64,000 bases of DNA from Paraburkholderia sp. SOS3 (GTDB lineage: Bacteria > Pseudomonadota > Gammaproteobacteria > Burkholderiales > Burkholderiaceae): positions 4,340,001 to 4,404,000 of the forward strand of contig NZ_CP018811.1 in NCBI RefSeq assembly GCF_001922345.1. Reading direction: 5' to 3'. Each line of letters opens with the position of its first letter. The stretch's first letter is position 1. The position numbers were made by a program, and so were the translations under genes. The notes beneath the pieces were generated by a model that was not told where the DNA came from, did not search any database, and worked only from the letters and a program-made list of their open reading frames with translations. Positions 1 to 9,817 of this stretch are shown here, piece by piece.

Positions 1-788
1 CGCGCGCGATAGACGAAGCTCACGATCCCATACTGCTCGCTCTCCGGAATATGCTCTCCGCGCATTTCCTTGAGCCAGCCCGCCGCTTGCGCAGCCGCTT
101 CGAAATCGAAGAGCCCGGTGTTCAGAACGCGATCGACCGGCACGCGCCCGAAGCTGCTTTCGACGATCTGTGCGCGACCATTGAGCGCGCGCAGCACCCC
201 CTTGAGCCGCTCGAGCTCGCTCGCACTGACCCTATCCGTTTTGTTCAGCACGATCACGTCGCAGAATTCGACCTGCTCGGTCAACAGATCGACGACCGTG
301 CGTCGATCCTCATCGCCCATCGTCTCGCCGCGCTCGGCAAGGAAATCGTGCGAACCGTAGTCGCGCGCGAAGTGATATGCGTCGACGACGGTGACCATCG
401 TGTCGAGCTGCGCGATATCGGAAAGACTGCGGCCTTCCTGATCGCGAAACGTGAACGTCTCGGCGACCGGCAGCGGCTCCGAAATACCTGTCGACTCGAT
501 CAGCAGGTAATCGAAGCGCTGCTCCCTCGCAAGACGCTGGATCTCGACGAGCAGATCTTCGCGCAAGGTGCAGCAGATACAGCCATTGCTCATCTCGACC
601 AGCTTCTCGTCGACATGAGACAACTGACTGCCGTCGCGCACGAGTTGCGCGTCGATATTGACTTCGGACATGTCGTTGACGATAACGGCAACGCGCTTGC
701 CCTCGCGGTTGTTCAGAACGTGATTGAGCAGCGTGGTTTTGCCGGCACCGAGAAAGCCGGACAAGACGGTTACGGGAAGCTTGGTCAT
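1..788 (-). CDS. COG0523 (CobW/ZigA/YciC-like) GTPase, probable zinc metallochaperone, 3' end outside window
   Basis: Reading leftwards from the ATG at 788, about 262 residues are visible before the window edge, so the C-terminal CobW domain is cut off. The protein has the Walker A motif GFLGAGKT (residues 11-18), the family's metal-binding CxCC motif (C70, C72, C73, in the context [10 protein letters not shown]) and an NKTD guanine-specificity motif. Members of this GTPase family load or traffic metals such as zinc, cobalt or iron. A palindrome resembling a Zur box lies 80 bp upstream, so I infer a zinc-starvation protein that delivers Zn to client enzymes. It is transcribed alone; a terminator separates it from the upstream lpxO-like gene. 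Family assignment is firm, zinc role is inferred. Confidence 0.93.
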   Translation of the reverse strand, partial: MTKLPVTVLSGFLGAGKTTLLNHVLNNREGKRVAVIVNDMSEVNIDAQLVRDGSQLSHVDEKLVEMSNGCICCTLREDLLVEIQRLAREQRFDYLLIESTGISEPLPVAETFTFRDQEGRSLSDIAQLDTMVTVVDAYHFARDYGSHDFLAERGETMGDEDRRTVVDLLTEQVEFCDVIVLNKTDRVSASELERLKGVLRALNGRAQIVESSFGRVPVDRVLNTGLFDFEAAAQAAGWLKEMRGEHIPESEQYGIVSFVYRA

Positions 789-867
789 GGATCGCTCGTG
801 CAAAGAGTGCGTTAAGAGTGCGTTAAGGGTGCGCTAACCGGGCACGGCCGGGATATCGATCCGTCAA

Positions 868-882
868 TGTTATAATATAACA
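868..882 (-). promoter_or_regulatory. Zur-box-like palindrome upstream of the COG0523 gene
   Basis: The 15-mer TGTTATAATATAACA is an almost perfect inverted repeat in an otherwise GC-rich spacer. It matches the proteobacterial Zur operator pattern GTTATNNTATAAC and probably overlaps the -10 region of the gene starting at 788. Known biology: Zur with zinc represses COG0523 genes. Binding here is inferred. Confidence 0.75.
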
Positions 883-954
883 ATCGTTGGGCGCAAAACT
901 TTGCAGCGAAAAACCGACTCTGCACAAACGCGCCGCTGCCGCGAAGACTTCACA

Positions 955-999
955 AAGCAAAAAAGGCAATCGCGCAGCGTCGGCTGCACCATTGCCTTT
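955..999 (-). terminator. Intrinsic terminator of the lpxO-like gene
   Basis: AAAGGCAAT (962-970) pairs perfectly with ATTGCCTTT (991-999), and an inner GCAGC/GCTGC stem (974-978 with 983-987) extends the fold. Read on the minus strand the stem runs into six T residues, so it terminates transcription arriving from the gene at 2012-1110. The rest of the 789-1109 gap holds only the Zur-like box and the COG0523 promoter. Confidence 0.8.
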
Positions 1000-1109
1000 C
1001 CATACGTTTTGCTTCTCTTGACGCGTCTAATCTAACGCATGCACTTTGACGCGCCGCGTTTTATCGCCGGCTTCCATCCGTTGCGCAAGCGTCGACAGCC
1101 GCAAAGCGT

Positions 1110-2012
1110 TCACATCAGATAAAACACGCCGGCAATGATCGAGCCGAACAGCGTCCATTTGACGAAATAGTACGTGGGCCGATGCCACGCCTTGATCTTC
1201 TTGCCCACGCGCCGGATTGCGTAGACGTACTTGAACATGCGGTTCAGCACACCGGTGCGGTCGCCGACCTCGTTCGGCGACGAGGCCGCGCGCATCAGCG
1301 TATTCGACACGAGCCGGTTGATTGCCGACGCCCAGCGAAAACGCATCGGCCGCTCGATGTCGCAAAAGAGCACGATGCGCGACACATTCGTATCGTTCTT
1401 CGCGTAGTGGATATACGTTTCGTCGAAGATCACCTCCTCGCCGTCGCGCCAGTAGTACTGCTGGCCGTCGACGTCGATATAGCACTTCGGGTCCGCCGGC
1501 GTGACGAGCCCAAGGTGATAGCGCACGGACCCCGCGTACGGATCGCGATGCCGCACGAGGCTCGCGCCCGGCGGCAATTGCGCGAACATCGCGGCCTTCA
1601 CCGACGGAATGCTCTGCAGCAGCTTTGTCGTGTACGGGCACAGCGACTCGGCCGACGGATGCGGCGCGTCGTACCACTTCAGATAAAAACGACGCCAGCC
1701 GGTCTTGAAGAACGAGTTGAAACCGATATCGGTGTAATCGGCCGCGGCCGCGATTTTCTGCTCGGCATCGACCGCGAGCGCCTCATCGCGAATCCGCTGC
1801 CAGTTCGCGCGCAGCGGCGCGAGTTCGGGAAACGACGACGAGGCGATATACGGCCCCGGCTTGATCGACGAAAGCAGATAACACCAGATATTGATCGGTG
1901 CGAGAAAGGTCGAATGATCGGACAACTGCCGCCAGAATTTAAAGCGCTGCGTTCCGCGGTTGAATACGTATGCGGCACTCGAAAGGAACCATGCCAGAAC
2001 GATCCAGCGCAT
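1110..2012 (-). CDS. lpxO: LpxO-like aspartyl/asparaginyl beta-hydroxylase family protein (lipid A 2-hydroxylase)
   Basis: A 300-residue protein of the size of LpxO, the Fe(II)/2-oxoglutarate oxygenase that adds a 2-hydroxyl group to a lipid A acyl chain at the inner membrane. The iron ligands are visible as H155-R-D157 in RHRDPYAGSVRYHLGL and H202 in ETYIHYAKN, and R212 would bind 2-oxoglutarate. There is a hydrophobic N-terminal segment (about 3-18) and a C-terminal membrane segment (about 278-300), as expected for an enzyme facing membrane-bound lipid A. It stands alone, with a terminator after it. The lipid A substrate is inferred from family resemblance; other members hydroxylate peptides. 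Confidence 0.85.
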   Translation of the reverse strand: MRWIVLAWFLSSAAYVFNRGTQRFKFWRQLSDHSTFLAPINIWCYLLSSIKPGPYIASSSFPELAPLRANWQRIRDEALAVDAEQKIAAAADYTDIGFNSFFKTGWRRFYLKWYDAPHPSAESLCPYTTKLLQSIPSVKAAMFAQLPPGASLVRHRDPYAGSVRYHLGLVTPADPKCYIDVDGQQYYWRDGEEVIFDETYIHYAKNDTNVSRIVLFCDIERPMRFRWASAINRLVSNTLMRAASSPNEVGDRTGVLNRMFKYVYAIRRVGKKIKAWHRPTYYFVKWTLFGSIIAGVFYLM

Positions 2013-2240
2013 GATAGCTCCGGTAAATTCTTCTTAATGAAATTGTCAAAAAGTTTAGCGCCGATGCGTAGTGGATGCATGCATGTTGGCTAACCCTTTG
2101 ACGCATAAGGCGTGCCCAAACCCGGCACAGGCGTGCCGCTGCGGATGCGCGTGGAATGCGATGGACCGGGACGAAGCGATCGACGTCAACGCGAAGCGGC
2201 GTGGCGGTCGCGAGAGGGTCGCTCGATGGTTGCGTGAGCA

Positions 2241-2276
2241 ACAGGACGAATTACAGGACGAACAACAGGACGAACG
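2241..2276. repeat. Three 12-bp tandem repeats in the lpxO-ggt spacer
   Basis: ACAGGACGAA recurs at 2241, 2253 and 2265, an exact 12-bp period. It lies in the 354-bp spacer 2013-2366, between the start of the lpxO-like gene and the 3' end of the ggt operon. I see no gene in that spacer. Possibly a slippage product or binding-site array; function unknown. Confidence 0.6.
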
Positions 2277-2280
2277 GGAG

Positions 2281-2319
2281 GGGAAAAGATACGCGGGCAG
2301 GCAATCCAGCGCCTGCCCG
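2281..2319 (-). terminator. Terminator of the glutathione/peptide operon
   Basis: CGGGCAGGC (2294-2302) pairs with GCCTGCCCG (2311-2319), a perfect 9-bp stem with an 8-base loop. On the minus strand it is followed by a T-rich run (TATCTTTTCCCC). It lies 48 bp past the gamma-glutamyltransferase stop codon. Confidence 0.75.
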
Positions 2320-2366
2320 GCAGGTGAAGCATTCAGGCATGGGCCGCGGCACGAGGCCGCGTGTAA

Positions 2367-4004
2367 TCAGAATCCGGCTGCCAGTCCGTCGCGGCGGCTG
2401 TCGCTCGCCGCGACATAGCCGCGGTCCGGATCGTTGCGATCGAGCCTCCAGATGTACTGGCCCGAGCCGAAGTCCATATACGGATCGACGAACGACTTGA
2501 TCTGGTGACCGCGTTCCTCGAGCCCGCGCACGCACTGCGCATCGAGCGTCGACTCGACGTCGATCGTGAAGTCGCGGTTGACCTTCCAGCGCGGCGCATC
2601 GCACGCGGCCTGCGGCTGCTGGCCGTAGTCGAGCATACGCACGATCGACTGCAGATGGCCTTGCGGCTGCATATCGCCGCCCATCACGCCGAAGCTCATT
2701 ACCGCTTCGTCGCGGCCATTCACTTCCTGCGTGAGGAACGCCGGGATGATCGTGTGGAACGGCCGCTTGCCGCCTTCCACGACGTTCGGCGACTTCTTGT
2801 CCATCGAAAAACCGCAGCCGCGGTTCTGCATCGAGATGCCGTAGCCCGGCACGACGATGCCCGAGCCGAAGCCCATATAGTTCGACTGGATGAAGCTGAC
2901 CATCATGCCGTTTTCGTCGGCCGCCGACATATAGATCGTGCCGCCCGACTTCGGCATGCCGAAATCGAAATGCGTCGCGCGCTTCGGGTCGATCAGCTTC
3001 GCGCGCGACTTCAGGTACGCGTCGTCGAGCATCTGCTCGGGCGTCACGTCCATCGAGCGCGGGTCCGCCACATAGCGATAGACATCGGCGAATGCAAGCT
3101 TCATCGCTTCGATCTGCAAGTGCTGCGATTCGACGTTGTCGACAGTCAGCGACTTCACGTCGAACTGCTCGAGAATACCGAGCGCGATCAGCGCCGCGAT
3201 GCCCTGGCCGTTCGGCGGAATCTCGTGCACCTTATGACCACGATATTCCTTCGAGATCGGCTCGACCCAGTCCGCGCGGTAGTTGCGCAGGTCGGCCGCC
3301 GTCATCGCGCCGCCGTGCTCGCGCGCGAACGCCTCGATGCGCTCGGCGATCTCGCCTTCGTAAAAGACGCGCGGACCTTTCTCGGCAAGCAGACGCAGCG
3401 TCTTCGCATGCCCCGGATAACGGATCAGCTCGCTCACTTCCGGCGCGCGGCCGTGCGGCATGAAGGTTTGCGCATAGCCGGGCACGTCCTTGAGTTCCGG
3501 CACCGCGGCCGCCCATTTGTGCGCCACGACGCTCGCCACCGCATGACCGCGCTCGCATACCTCGATGGCCGGTTCCATCAGATCGCCGAACGGCAGTTTG
3601 CCGAACTTCTTGTGCAGCGCTTCCCAGCCTGCGATCACGCCCGGCACCGTAACCGAATCCCAGCCGCGTTTCGGTTGGATCGCAATGCCGTTTTCTTCGC
3701 CGTACTTGCCCTTGAAGTAGTCGACGTTCCACGCGGCGGGCGCCGTACCCGATGCATTGAGGCCATGCAGCTTGTTGCCGTCCCAGACGAGCGCGAACGC
3801 ATCGCCGCCGAGTCCGCACGACACGGGCTCCACCGCAGTCAGCATCGCGGCTGCGGCGATCGCCGCATCGACCGCATTGCCGCCTTTCCACAGCATCCGC
3901 AGGCCGGCCTGCGCGGCCAGCGGATGCGACGTCGAAACGATGTTGCGCGCGAACACAGGCAGGCGCTGCGTCGGATAGGGGTTTTGCCAGTTGAAACGTG
4001 TCAT
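2367..4004 (-). CDS. Gamma-glutamyltransferase family protein, cytoplasmic, last gene of peptide ABC operon
   Basis: A 545-residue Ntn-hydrolase of the gamma-glutamyltranspeptidase family, which is made as a precursor and cleaves itself before a catalytic Thr to give large and small subunits. The likely nucleophile is T356 in SGGTIYM, where E. coli Ggt has TTHYS, so this is the YwrD-like branch. The N-terminal GGNAVDAAIAAA motif is typical of the family. No signal peptide is visible (MTRFNWQNPY), unlike periplasmic E. coli Ggt, so it should act in the cytosol on imported substrate. It is the last gene behind a complete peptide ABC importer, which suggests hydrolysis of imported glutathione or gamma-glutamyl peptides. 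A capsule-degradation role is unlikely here. Confidence 0.9.
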   Translation of the reverse strand: MTRFNWQNPYPTQRLPVFARNIVSTSHPLAAQAGLRMLWKGGNAVDAAIAAAAMLTAVEPVSCGLGGDAFALVWDGNKLHGLNASGTAPAAWNVDYFKGKYGEENGIAIQPKRGWDSVTVPGVIAGWEALHKKFGKLPFGDLMEPAIEVCERGHAVASVVAHKWAAAVPELKDVPGYAQTFMPHGRAPEVSELIRYPGHAKTLRLLAEKGPRVFYEGEIAERIEAFAREHGGAMTAADLRNYRADWVEPISKEYRGHKVHEIPPNGQGIAALIALGILEQFDVKSLTVDNVESQHLQIEAMKLAFADVYRYVADPRSMDVTPEQMLDDAYLKSRAKLIDPKRATHFDFGMPKSGGTIYMSAADENGMMVSFIQSNYMGFGSGIVVPGYGISMQNRGCGFSMDKKSPNVVEGGKRPFHTIIPAFLTQEVNGRDEAVMSFGVMGGDMQPQGHLQSIVRMLDYGQQPQAACDAPRWKVNRDFTIDVESTLDAQCVRGLEERGHQIKSFVDPYMDFGSGQYIWRLDRNDPDRGYVAASDSRRDGLAAGF

Positions 4005-4075
4005 GTGAAACTCAAACGGATGAAGTGTTGAAAGAAGCGAGCCGGGCAGCGACTGAAATGCTCACGCCGTGCACG

Positions 4076-4993
4076 CTACGATTCGCGTGGATCGAGCGCG
4101 TCGCGCAAACCATCGCCGAGCAGATTGAAACCTAGCACAGCGAGGAAAATCGCGACGCCGGGAAAGACGGACATCCACGGCGCCTGGCTCACGAAATCCT
4201 TCGCGGTGTTCAGCATCGAACCCCACGACGGCGCCGGCGGCAATTGCCCGAGCCCGAGAAACGACAGGCTCGCTTCGGCGATGATCGCGGTGGCGATCGT
4301 GAGGCTCGCCTGCACGATGATCGGCGGCAGCACATTCGGCAGGATATAGCGCACGATGATCCGCACGTGACCGAGACCGATGGCGCGCGCGCCTTCGACA
4401 TATTCCTCCGCCTTCACCGCGAGCGCCTGGCCGCGCGTCAGACGCACGAAGCGCGGCATCGCCGATATGCCGATCGCCGCCATCGCATTCGTGAGGCTCG
4501 GGCCGAGAAACGCGGCGAGCGCGATCGCGAGAATCAGAAACGGAATCGACAGCAGCGCATCGGCAACACGCGAAATCACGCCGTCGACGAGCTTGCCGAA
4601 GTAACCGGCCAGCAAGCCGAGCGGCAAACCGATCACGACCGCGATACACACCGAAACAACGCCGGCAAGCAACGACGCACGCGCGCCATAGAGCAGCCGC
4701 GCGAACACATCGCGGCCGAGCTCGTCGGTGCCGAACCAGTGCGCGGCCGACGGCGGCTGACGCACGGTGAGGAAGCTCGCCTGCACCGGGTCGTAATGCG
4801 ACAGCCACGGCGCGAATAGCGCCATGACCACGACCAGCAGCACAAGCACCGCGCCGAACACGGCGGCGCGATTGCGCATGAACTTCGTGAGGCCGCGGCG
4901 CTTGCGGCGCGGTAGCGTATCGGAAGCACCCGCGGCGACACCGGCCGCGGCAGCGGACGAAGGCGCACGCACGGGAGACGCGGGAGTAGCCAT
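4076..4993 (-). CDS. Peptide/glutathione ABC transporter permease (DppC/GsiD-like)
   Basis: A 305-residue inner-membrane permease of the DppC family. After a Pro/Ala-rich cytosolic N-terminus it has an arginine/lysine-rich stretch, a first membrane helix (about 40-60), the DppC-type segment HWFGTDELGRDVFARLLYGAR, and the EAA-loop region around the EEYVEGARAIGLGH segment that docks the ATPases. Its ATG overlaps the stop codon of the upstream dppB-like gene by one base (TGATG), so the two are translationally coupled. It pairs with that permease to form the channel. The gamma-glutamyltransferase follows 71 bp downstream. Confidence 0.92.
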   Translation of the reverse strand: MATPASPVRAPSSAAAAGVAAGASDTLPRRKRRGLTKFMRNRAAVFGAVLVLLVVVMALFAPWLSHYDPVQASFLTVRQPPSAAHWFGTDELGRDVFARLLYGARASLLAGVVSVCIAVVIGLPLGLLAGYFGKLVDGVISRVADALLSIPFLILAIALAAFLGPSLTNAMAAIGISAMPRFVRLTRGQALAVKAEEYVEGARAIGLGHVRIIVRYILPNVLPPIIVQASLTIATAIIAEASLSFLGLGQLPPAPSWGSMLNTAKDFVSQAPWMSVFPGVAIFLAVLGFNLLGDGLRDALDPRES

Positions 4994-5937
4994 CAGCTGC
5001 GCCTCATACGAGGATTGAGCACGATATAAAGCACATCGGCAAACAGGTTCACGACGATAAACGACAGCGCGGTGACGAGCACGACACCTTGCACGACCGC
5101 ATAGTCGCGATTGAACACGGCATCGACAATCAGCTTGCCGAAGCCCGGAATCGTAAACACCTGCTCGGTCAGCACGGCGCCCGCGAGCAGTTCGCCGAAC
5201 AGCAGCGCGAGCACGGTGACGATCGGAATCAGCGCATTGCGAAAGCCATGCTTGACGACGACGGCCAGACGCAACAGCCCCTTCGCACGCGCGGTGCGGA
5301 TGTAATCGGTGCGCAGCACGGACAGCATCGCGCTGCGCGTATGCCGCATCAGTTGCGCGCCGAGCGCGGCGCCGAGCACGAAAGCGGGCATCAGCATGGT
5401 TTTCATGCTGAGCCAGAAGTCTTCGCCGGGCGGCACATAGCCCGACGACGGCAGCAAATGCCAGCGCACCGACACGAGAAAAATCAGCATGATGCCGAGC
5501 CAGAAATTCGGAATCGACATGCCCGACAGCGCAAGAATATTCGCGCCGTAATCGAGCGGCCCGCCACGGCTCGACGCGGAAATCACACCGGCCGGAATGC
5601 CGATGCCGATCGCGAAGATCATCGCCATCACCGCAAGCTGGATCGTCACGGGCAGCTTCTGCGCGATCAGCGACGTGACCGGCACGTCGGTGCGCAGCGA
5701 CGCGCCGAGATTGCCGTGCAGCACGTCCTTGACCCACAGCACGTACTGCGTCGGCACCGGCTCGTCGAGGTGATACTTGGCGCGCAGCGACGCGATCAGC
5801 TGCGGGTCCTGATCTTCGCCGGCCATCGCCATCACCGGGTCGCCGGGCAACAGCTTCTGCAGGCCGAAGATCAGCATCGACACGAGAATCAGTGTCGGCA
5901 CCGCGACGAGCAGGCGATTGGCGATGATCCTGAGCAT
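4993..5937 (-). CDS. Peptide/glutathione ABC transporter permease (DppB/GsiC-like)
   Basis: A 314-residue DppB-type permease: an N-terminal helix (MLRIIANRLLVAVPTLILV), a periplasmic loop with the family signature LLPGDPVMAM, and the EAA region with DYIRTARAKGL. The ATG at 5937 begins just after the stop codon of the binding-protein gene (5-base gap), and its own stop overlaps the dppC-like start. It would form a heterodimeric inner-membrane channel with the 4076-4993 product. Substrate (glutathione or gamma-glutamyl peptides) is inferred from the gamma-glutamyltransferase in the operon and not from the permease sequence. Confidence 0.92.
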   Translation of the reverse strand: MLRIIANRLLVAVPTLILVSMLIFGLQKLLPGDPVMAMAGEDQDPQLIASLRAKYHLDEPVPTQYVLWVKDVLHGNLGASLRTDVPVTSLIAQKLPVTIQLAVMAMIFAIGIGIPAGVISASSRGGPLDYGANILALSGMSIPNFWLGIMLIFLVSVRWHLLPSSGYVPPGEDFWLSMKTMLMPAFVLGAALGAQLMRHTRSAMLSVLRTDYIRTARAKGLLRLAVVVKHGFRNALIPIVTVLALLFGELLAGAVLTEQVFTIPGFGKLIVDAVFNRDYAVVQGVVLVTALSFIVVNLFADVLYIVLNPRMRRS

Positions 5938-5942
5938 GGCGT

Positions 5943-7442
5943 CTAGCCCTTGATGCTGACGCCGCGCAAGCGAATCAGCCCGTCCGGATAGGGCGTGAAG
6001 CCCTGCACTTTCTTCGACAGCACATACGGCCACGGCTGTATGTAGATGTAGACGTTCGGGTCTTCGTCGGCCAGCACCTTCGCAGCCGCGTCGTACTGCG
6101 CCTTGCGGTCCGCGACGGTCAGCTTCACGCGCGCGGCGTCGAGCAGCTTGTCCACTTCCGCATTGCAGTACTTGCCGTAGTTGAGGTTGCCCGCACACGT
6201 ATTGAACTGATGCAGGTTGCCGTCCGGATCGACGCGGCCCGACCAGCCGAGGTACATCGCCTCGAAGTCGCCGCTATGCGCTGCGCTCAGTTGCGCGGCG
6301 TAGTCGGTCGGCCGCAGCTTCAGGTTGAAGCCGGCTTCGCCGACCATCGCCTGCAGCATCTGCACGATCTGGCTCGACACCGTGTTGTTCGGATACGTGA
6401 ACTCGATGTCGACATGTTCGTGGCCGGCCGCCTTCAGCAGCGCCTTCGCCTTCGCGACGTCGCGATGCGGCGCGGGCAGAGCGGCGTCGAAGTACGGGCT
6501 CGATCTGGGCAGCGCCTGGTTCGCCGGCGTGAAGATGCCGGCGCCGATCACCTGGTTGATCGCATCGCGATCGATCGACAGATCGAATGCTTCGCGCACG
6601 CGCTTGTCGCGCAGCACGGGGTTGCTGCGCGAGCCGTTGTTGATGTTGAACGTGACGTAATAGTAGCCAAGGCCCGGCGTGGTCACGAGCTTCAGGTTCG
6701 CGTCGCTCTTGACTGCATTCACGTCCGACGGCGCAACGCGCTCGAGCATATCGAGCGAGCCCGAGCGCAGGTTCGCGAGACGCACGGTCGCATCGGGAAT
6801 CGGCAGGAACGTGATGCGCTGGATCGGATACTTCGCAGCATCCCAGTAGCCGTCGAATTTCTCGAGTACGACACGATCGTTCTGCACGCGCTGCACGAAC
6901 TTGTACGGGCCCGAGCAGACCGGATGCGTCGCGACGCCGGCCGCGTCCGCGAACGTCTTCGGCGACAGCATCATGCCGGCGCGATCCGACAGCGTGGCGA
7001 GCAGCGCGGCATCCGGCTGCTTGAGCACGAAGGCGACCGTATTGGCGTCGATCGCATCGACATGGTCGATCGACGCGAGTTCGCTCTTGCGATTGCTCGT
7101 CGGCAACGTCATGTCGCGCTCGATATTCGCCTTCACGGCCGCCGCGTTGAACGGCTCGCCGTCCTGGAACTTCACGCCCTGCCGCAGTTTGAACGTGACC
7201 GTCTTGCCGTCGGCACTCGTGGTCCACGACGTCGCGAGCATGGGCACGATCTTCAGGTCCGGCGTGATATCGACGAGCGAATTGCACAGCGACGCGAACA
7301 CGATGCGGTCGACGAACTGCACGCTGCGCGCAGGGTCGAGCGTACCGATGTCGTCCTGCAGGCCGATCCGGATCTGGCTCGTCTGCGCCATCGCGGCGGA
7401 TGCGCTGAGCGCGAGCGCCGCGGCCATCAAGATTCTACGCAT
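5943..7442 (-). CDS. Periplasmic peptide/glutathione-binding protein (SBP_bac_5 family, GsiB/DppA-like)
   Basis: A 499-residue family-5 extracellular solute-binding protein. It starts with a clear Sec signal peptide (MRRILMAAALALSASAAMAQ, cleavage after AMA) and has the family pattern of an early QDDIGTLDPARS segment and LRQGVKFQDGEPFNAAAVKANIER, which closely resembles the same region of GsiB. It captures the ligand in the periplasm and delivers it to the permeases encoded immediately downstream. It lies between the ATPase genes and the permease genes, an unusual order compared with gsiABCD but with the same content. Confidence 0.92.
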   Translation of the reverse strand: MRRILMAAALALSASAAMAQTSQIRIGLQDDIGTLDPARSVQFVDRIVFASLCNSLVDITPDLKIVPMLATSWTTSADGKTVTFKLRQGVKFQDGEPFNAAAVKANIERDMTLPTSNRKSELASIDHVDAIDANTVAFVLKQPDAALLATLSDRAGMMLSPKTFADAAGVATHPVCSGPYKFVQRVQNDRVVLEKFDGYWDAAKYPIQRITFLPIPDATVRLANLRSGSLDMLERVAPSDVNAVKSDANLKLVTTPGLGYYYVTFNINNGSRSNPVLRDKRVREAFDLSIDRDAINQVIGAGIFTPANQALPRSSPYFDAALPAPHRDVAKAKALLKAAGHEHVDIEFTYPNNTVSSQIVQMLQAMVGEAGFNLKLRPTDYAAQLSAAHSGDFEAMYLGWSGRVDPDGNLHQFNTCAGNLNYGKYCNAEVDKLLDAARVKLTVADRKAQYDAAAKVLADEDPNVYIYIQPWPYVLSKKVQGFTPYPDGLIRLRGVSIKG

Positions 7443-7494
7443 GCGGTCTTTCCTTTTTTTCCCGGTTCAATAAAGCGGTGTGATGCAGGTTGTT

Positions 7495-8633
7495 CTATGA
7501 CGCGGCCTGCGCGGCTTGCGCCGCCTGCCGCTCGCGATAGATCGCAAGCCGTTCCGCGAGCTTCGTGCCGACAGGCGCGGCGAGAGGCGCCCCGCCGCCC
7601 GCGTTCTGTATCTCGCGCCAGAAATGGCACGCCACGCGCCGTCCGTCGGCGAGCGTTTCGGCCGGCGGCCGCTCCTGCGAACACAGCGGCTTCGCATGCG
7701 GGCAACGCGGATGGAAACGGCAACCGGGCGGCGGCGCGGTCGGGCTCGGCAGGTCGCCGGTCAAGGCGACGCGCGCGCGGCGCTCGTGCGGGCTGCTGAC
7801 CGGAATCGCACCGAGCAGCGCCTGCGTGTACGGATGCAGCGGCGTGTCGAACAACGCATCGACGTGCGCAAGTTCGACGATTTCGCCGAGATACATGACG
7901 GCGACGCGGTCGCTCATATGGCGGATCACCGCGAGATCGTGCGCGACCATGATCAGCGTGAGGCCGAGATCCTGCTTGAGCGTTTCGAGCAGATTGATCA
8001 CCTGCGCCTGCACGGACACGTCGAGCGCCGACACGGGCTCGTCGCCGACGATCAGCTTCGGTTCGCCGGCCAGCGCGCGCGCAATGCCGATGCGCTGCCG
8101 CTGGCCGCCCGAAAACTCGTGCGGATAGCGGTCCGCGTAGGCCGGCTGCAACCCGACCGTGCGCAGCAACTGCGCGACGCGCTCGCGGCGCTCGGCGCCA
8201 TTGCGCGCAAGCCCATGCAACGCGACCGGCTCGCCGACGATCTGCCCGACCGTCATGCCCGGGTTCAGCGACGCGAACGGATCCTGAAAGATCAGCTGCA
8301 TTTCGCGCCGCAGCCGCCGCATCGGCGCGCCGTGCAGATGCGTGATGTCTTGACCCCGGTACAGCACGCGGCCCTGCGTCGATTCGATCAGCCGCAGCAG
8401 CAGGCGGCCGAGCGTCGACTTGCCGCACCCCGATTCGCCGACGATCGCAAAGGTCTCGCCCGCGCCGACCGAAAACGACACATCGTTGACCGCATGGACG
8501 ACGGGCGTGCGCGTGAACAGATGGCGCTCGCCGCCGAAGTGTTTCGTCAATGCGCGCGCTTCGATGATCGGCGCGTGCGCTGCGGGCGCCGCGGCATCGG
8601 AAGCCGCGACGAGGGTCTGGATAGCGGTCGCCG

Positions 8634-8637
<4 letters not shown>
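7495..8637 (-). CDS. Peptide ABC transporter ATP-binding protein (DppF-like)
   Basis: A 380-residue ATPase with Walker A GESGCGKS (residues 67-74), ABC signature FSGGQRQRIGIARAL, Walker B LIVGDEPVSALD and the C-terminal oligopeptide-transporter extension GCRFHPRCPHAKPLC. The ATG at 8637 overlaps the previous gene's stop by four bases (ATGA), so the two ATPases are coupled and should form a heterodimer. In E. coli GsiA these two halves are one fused protein; here they are separate, as in dppD/dppF. The C-terminus is Ala-rich. Confidence 0.93.
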
Positions 8638-9680
<1,043 letters not shown>

Positions 9681-9768
9681 GCTGTGATACTCCCCACGGG
9701 CTGGTCGTCCTCGGAGACGCTTTCAAGCGTCAATTGAAGCGAAGATTATGAGTGCGGCATCCGACAGA

Positions 9769-9782
9769 AAATATTAATATTT
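9769..9782. promoter_or_regulatory. AT-rich palindrome in the LysR/ABC divergent promoter
   Basis: AAATATTAATATTT is a perfect 14-bp palindrome, striking in this GC-rich DNA, placed 36 bp before the LysR start and 88 bp before the ABC start. It contains the T-N11-A geometry expected of a LysR binding site. I infer it is the regulator's operator. Confidence 0.55.
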
Positions 9783-9817
9783 CTTGCCGACACTTAAATT
9801 TTTCTTGACGATCGAGC

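Noticed and set aside
2505..4031. 508-codon plus-strand frame opposite the gamma-glutamyltransferase
   Set aside because: His/Arg-rich translation typical of antisense frames in high-GC genes; the minus strand encodes a complete, conserved enzyme.
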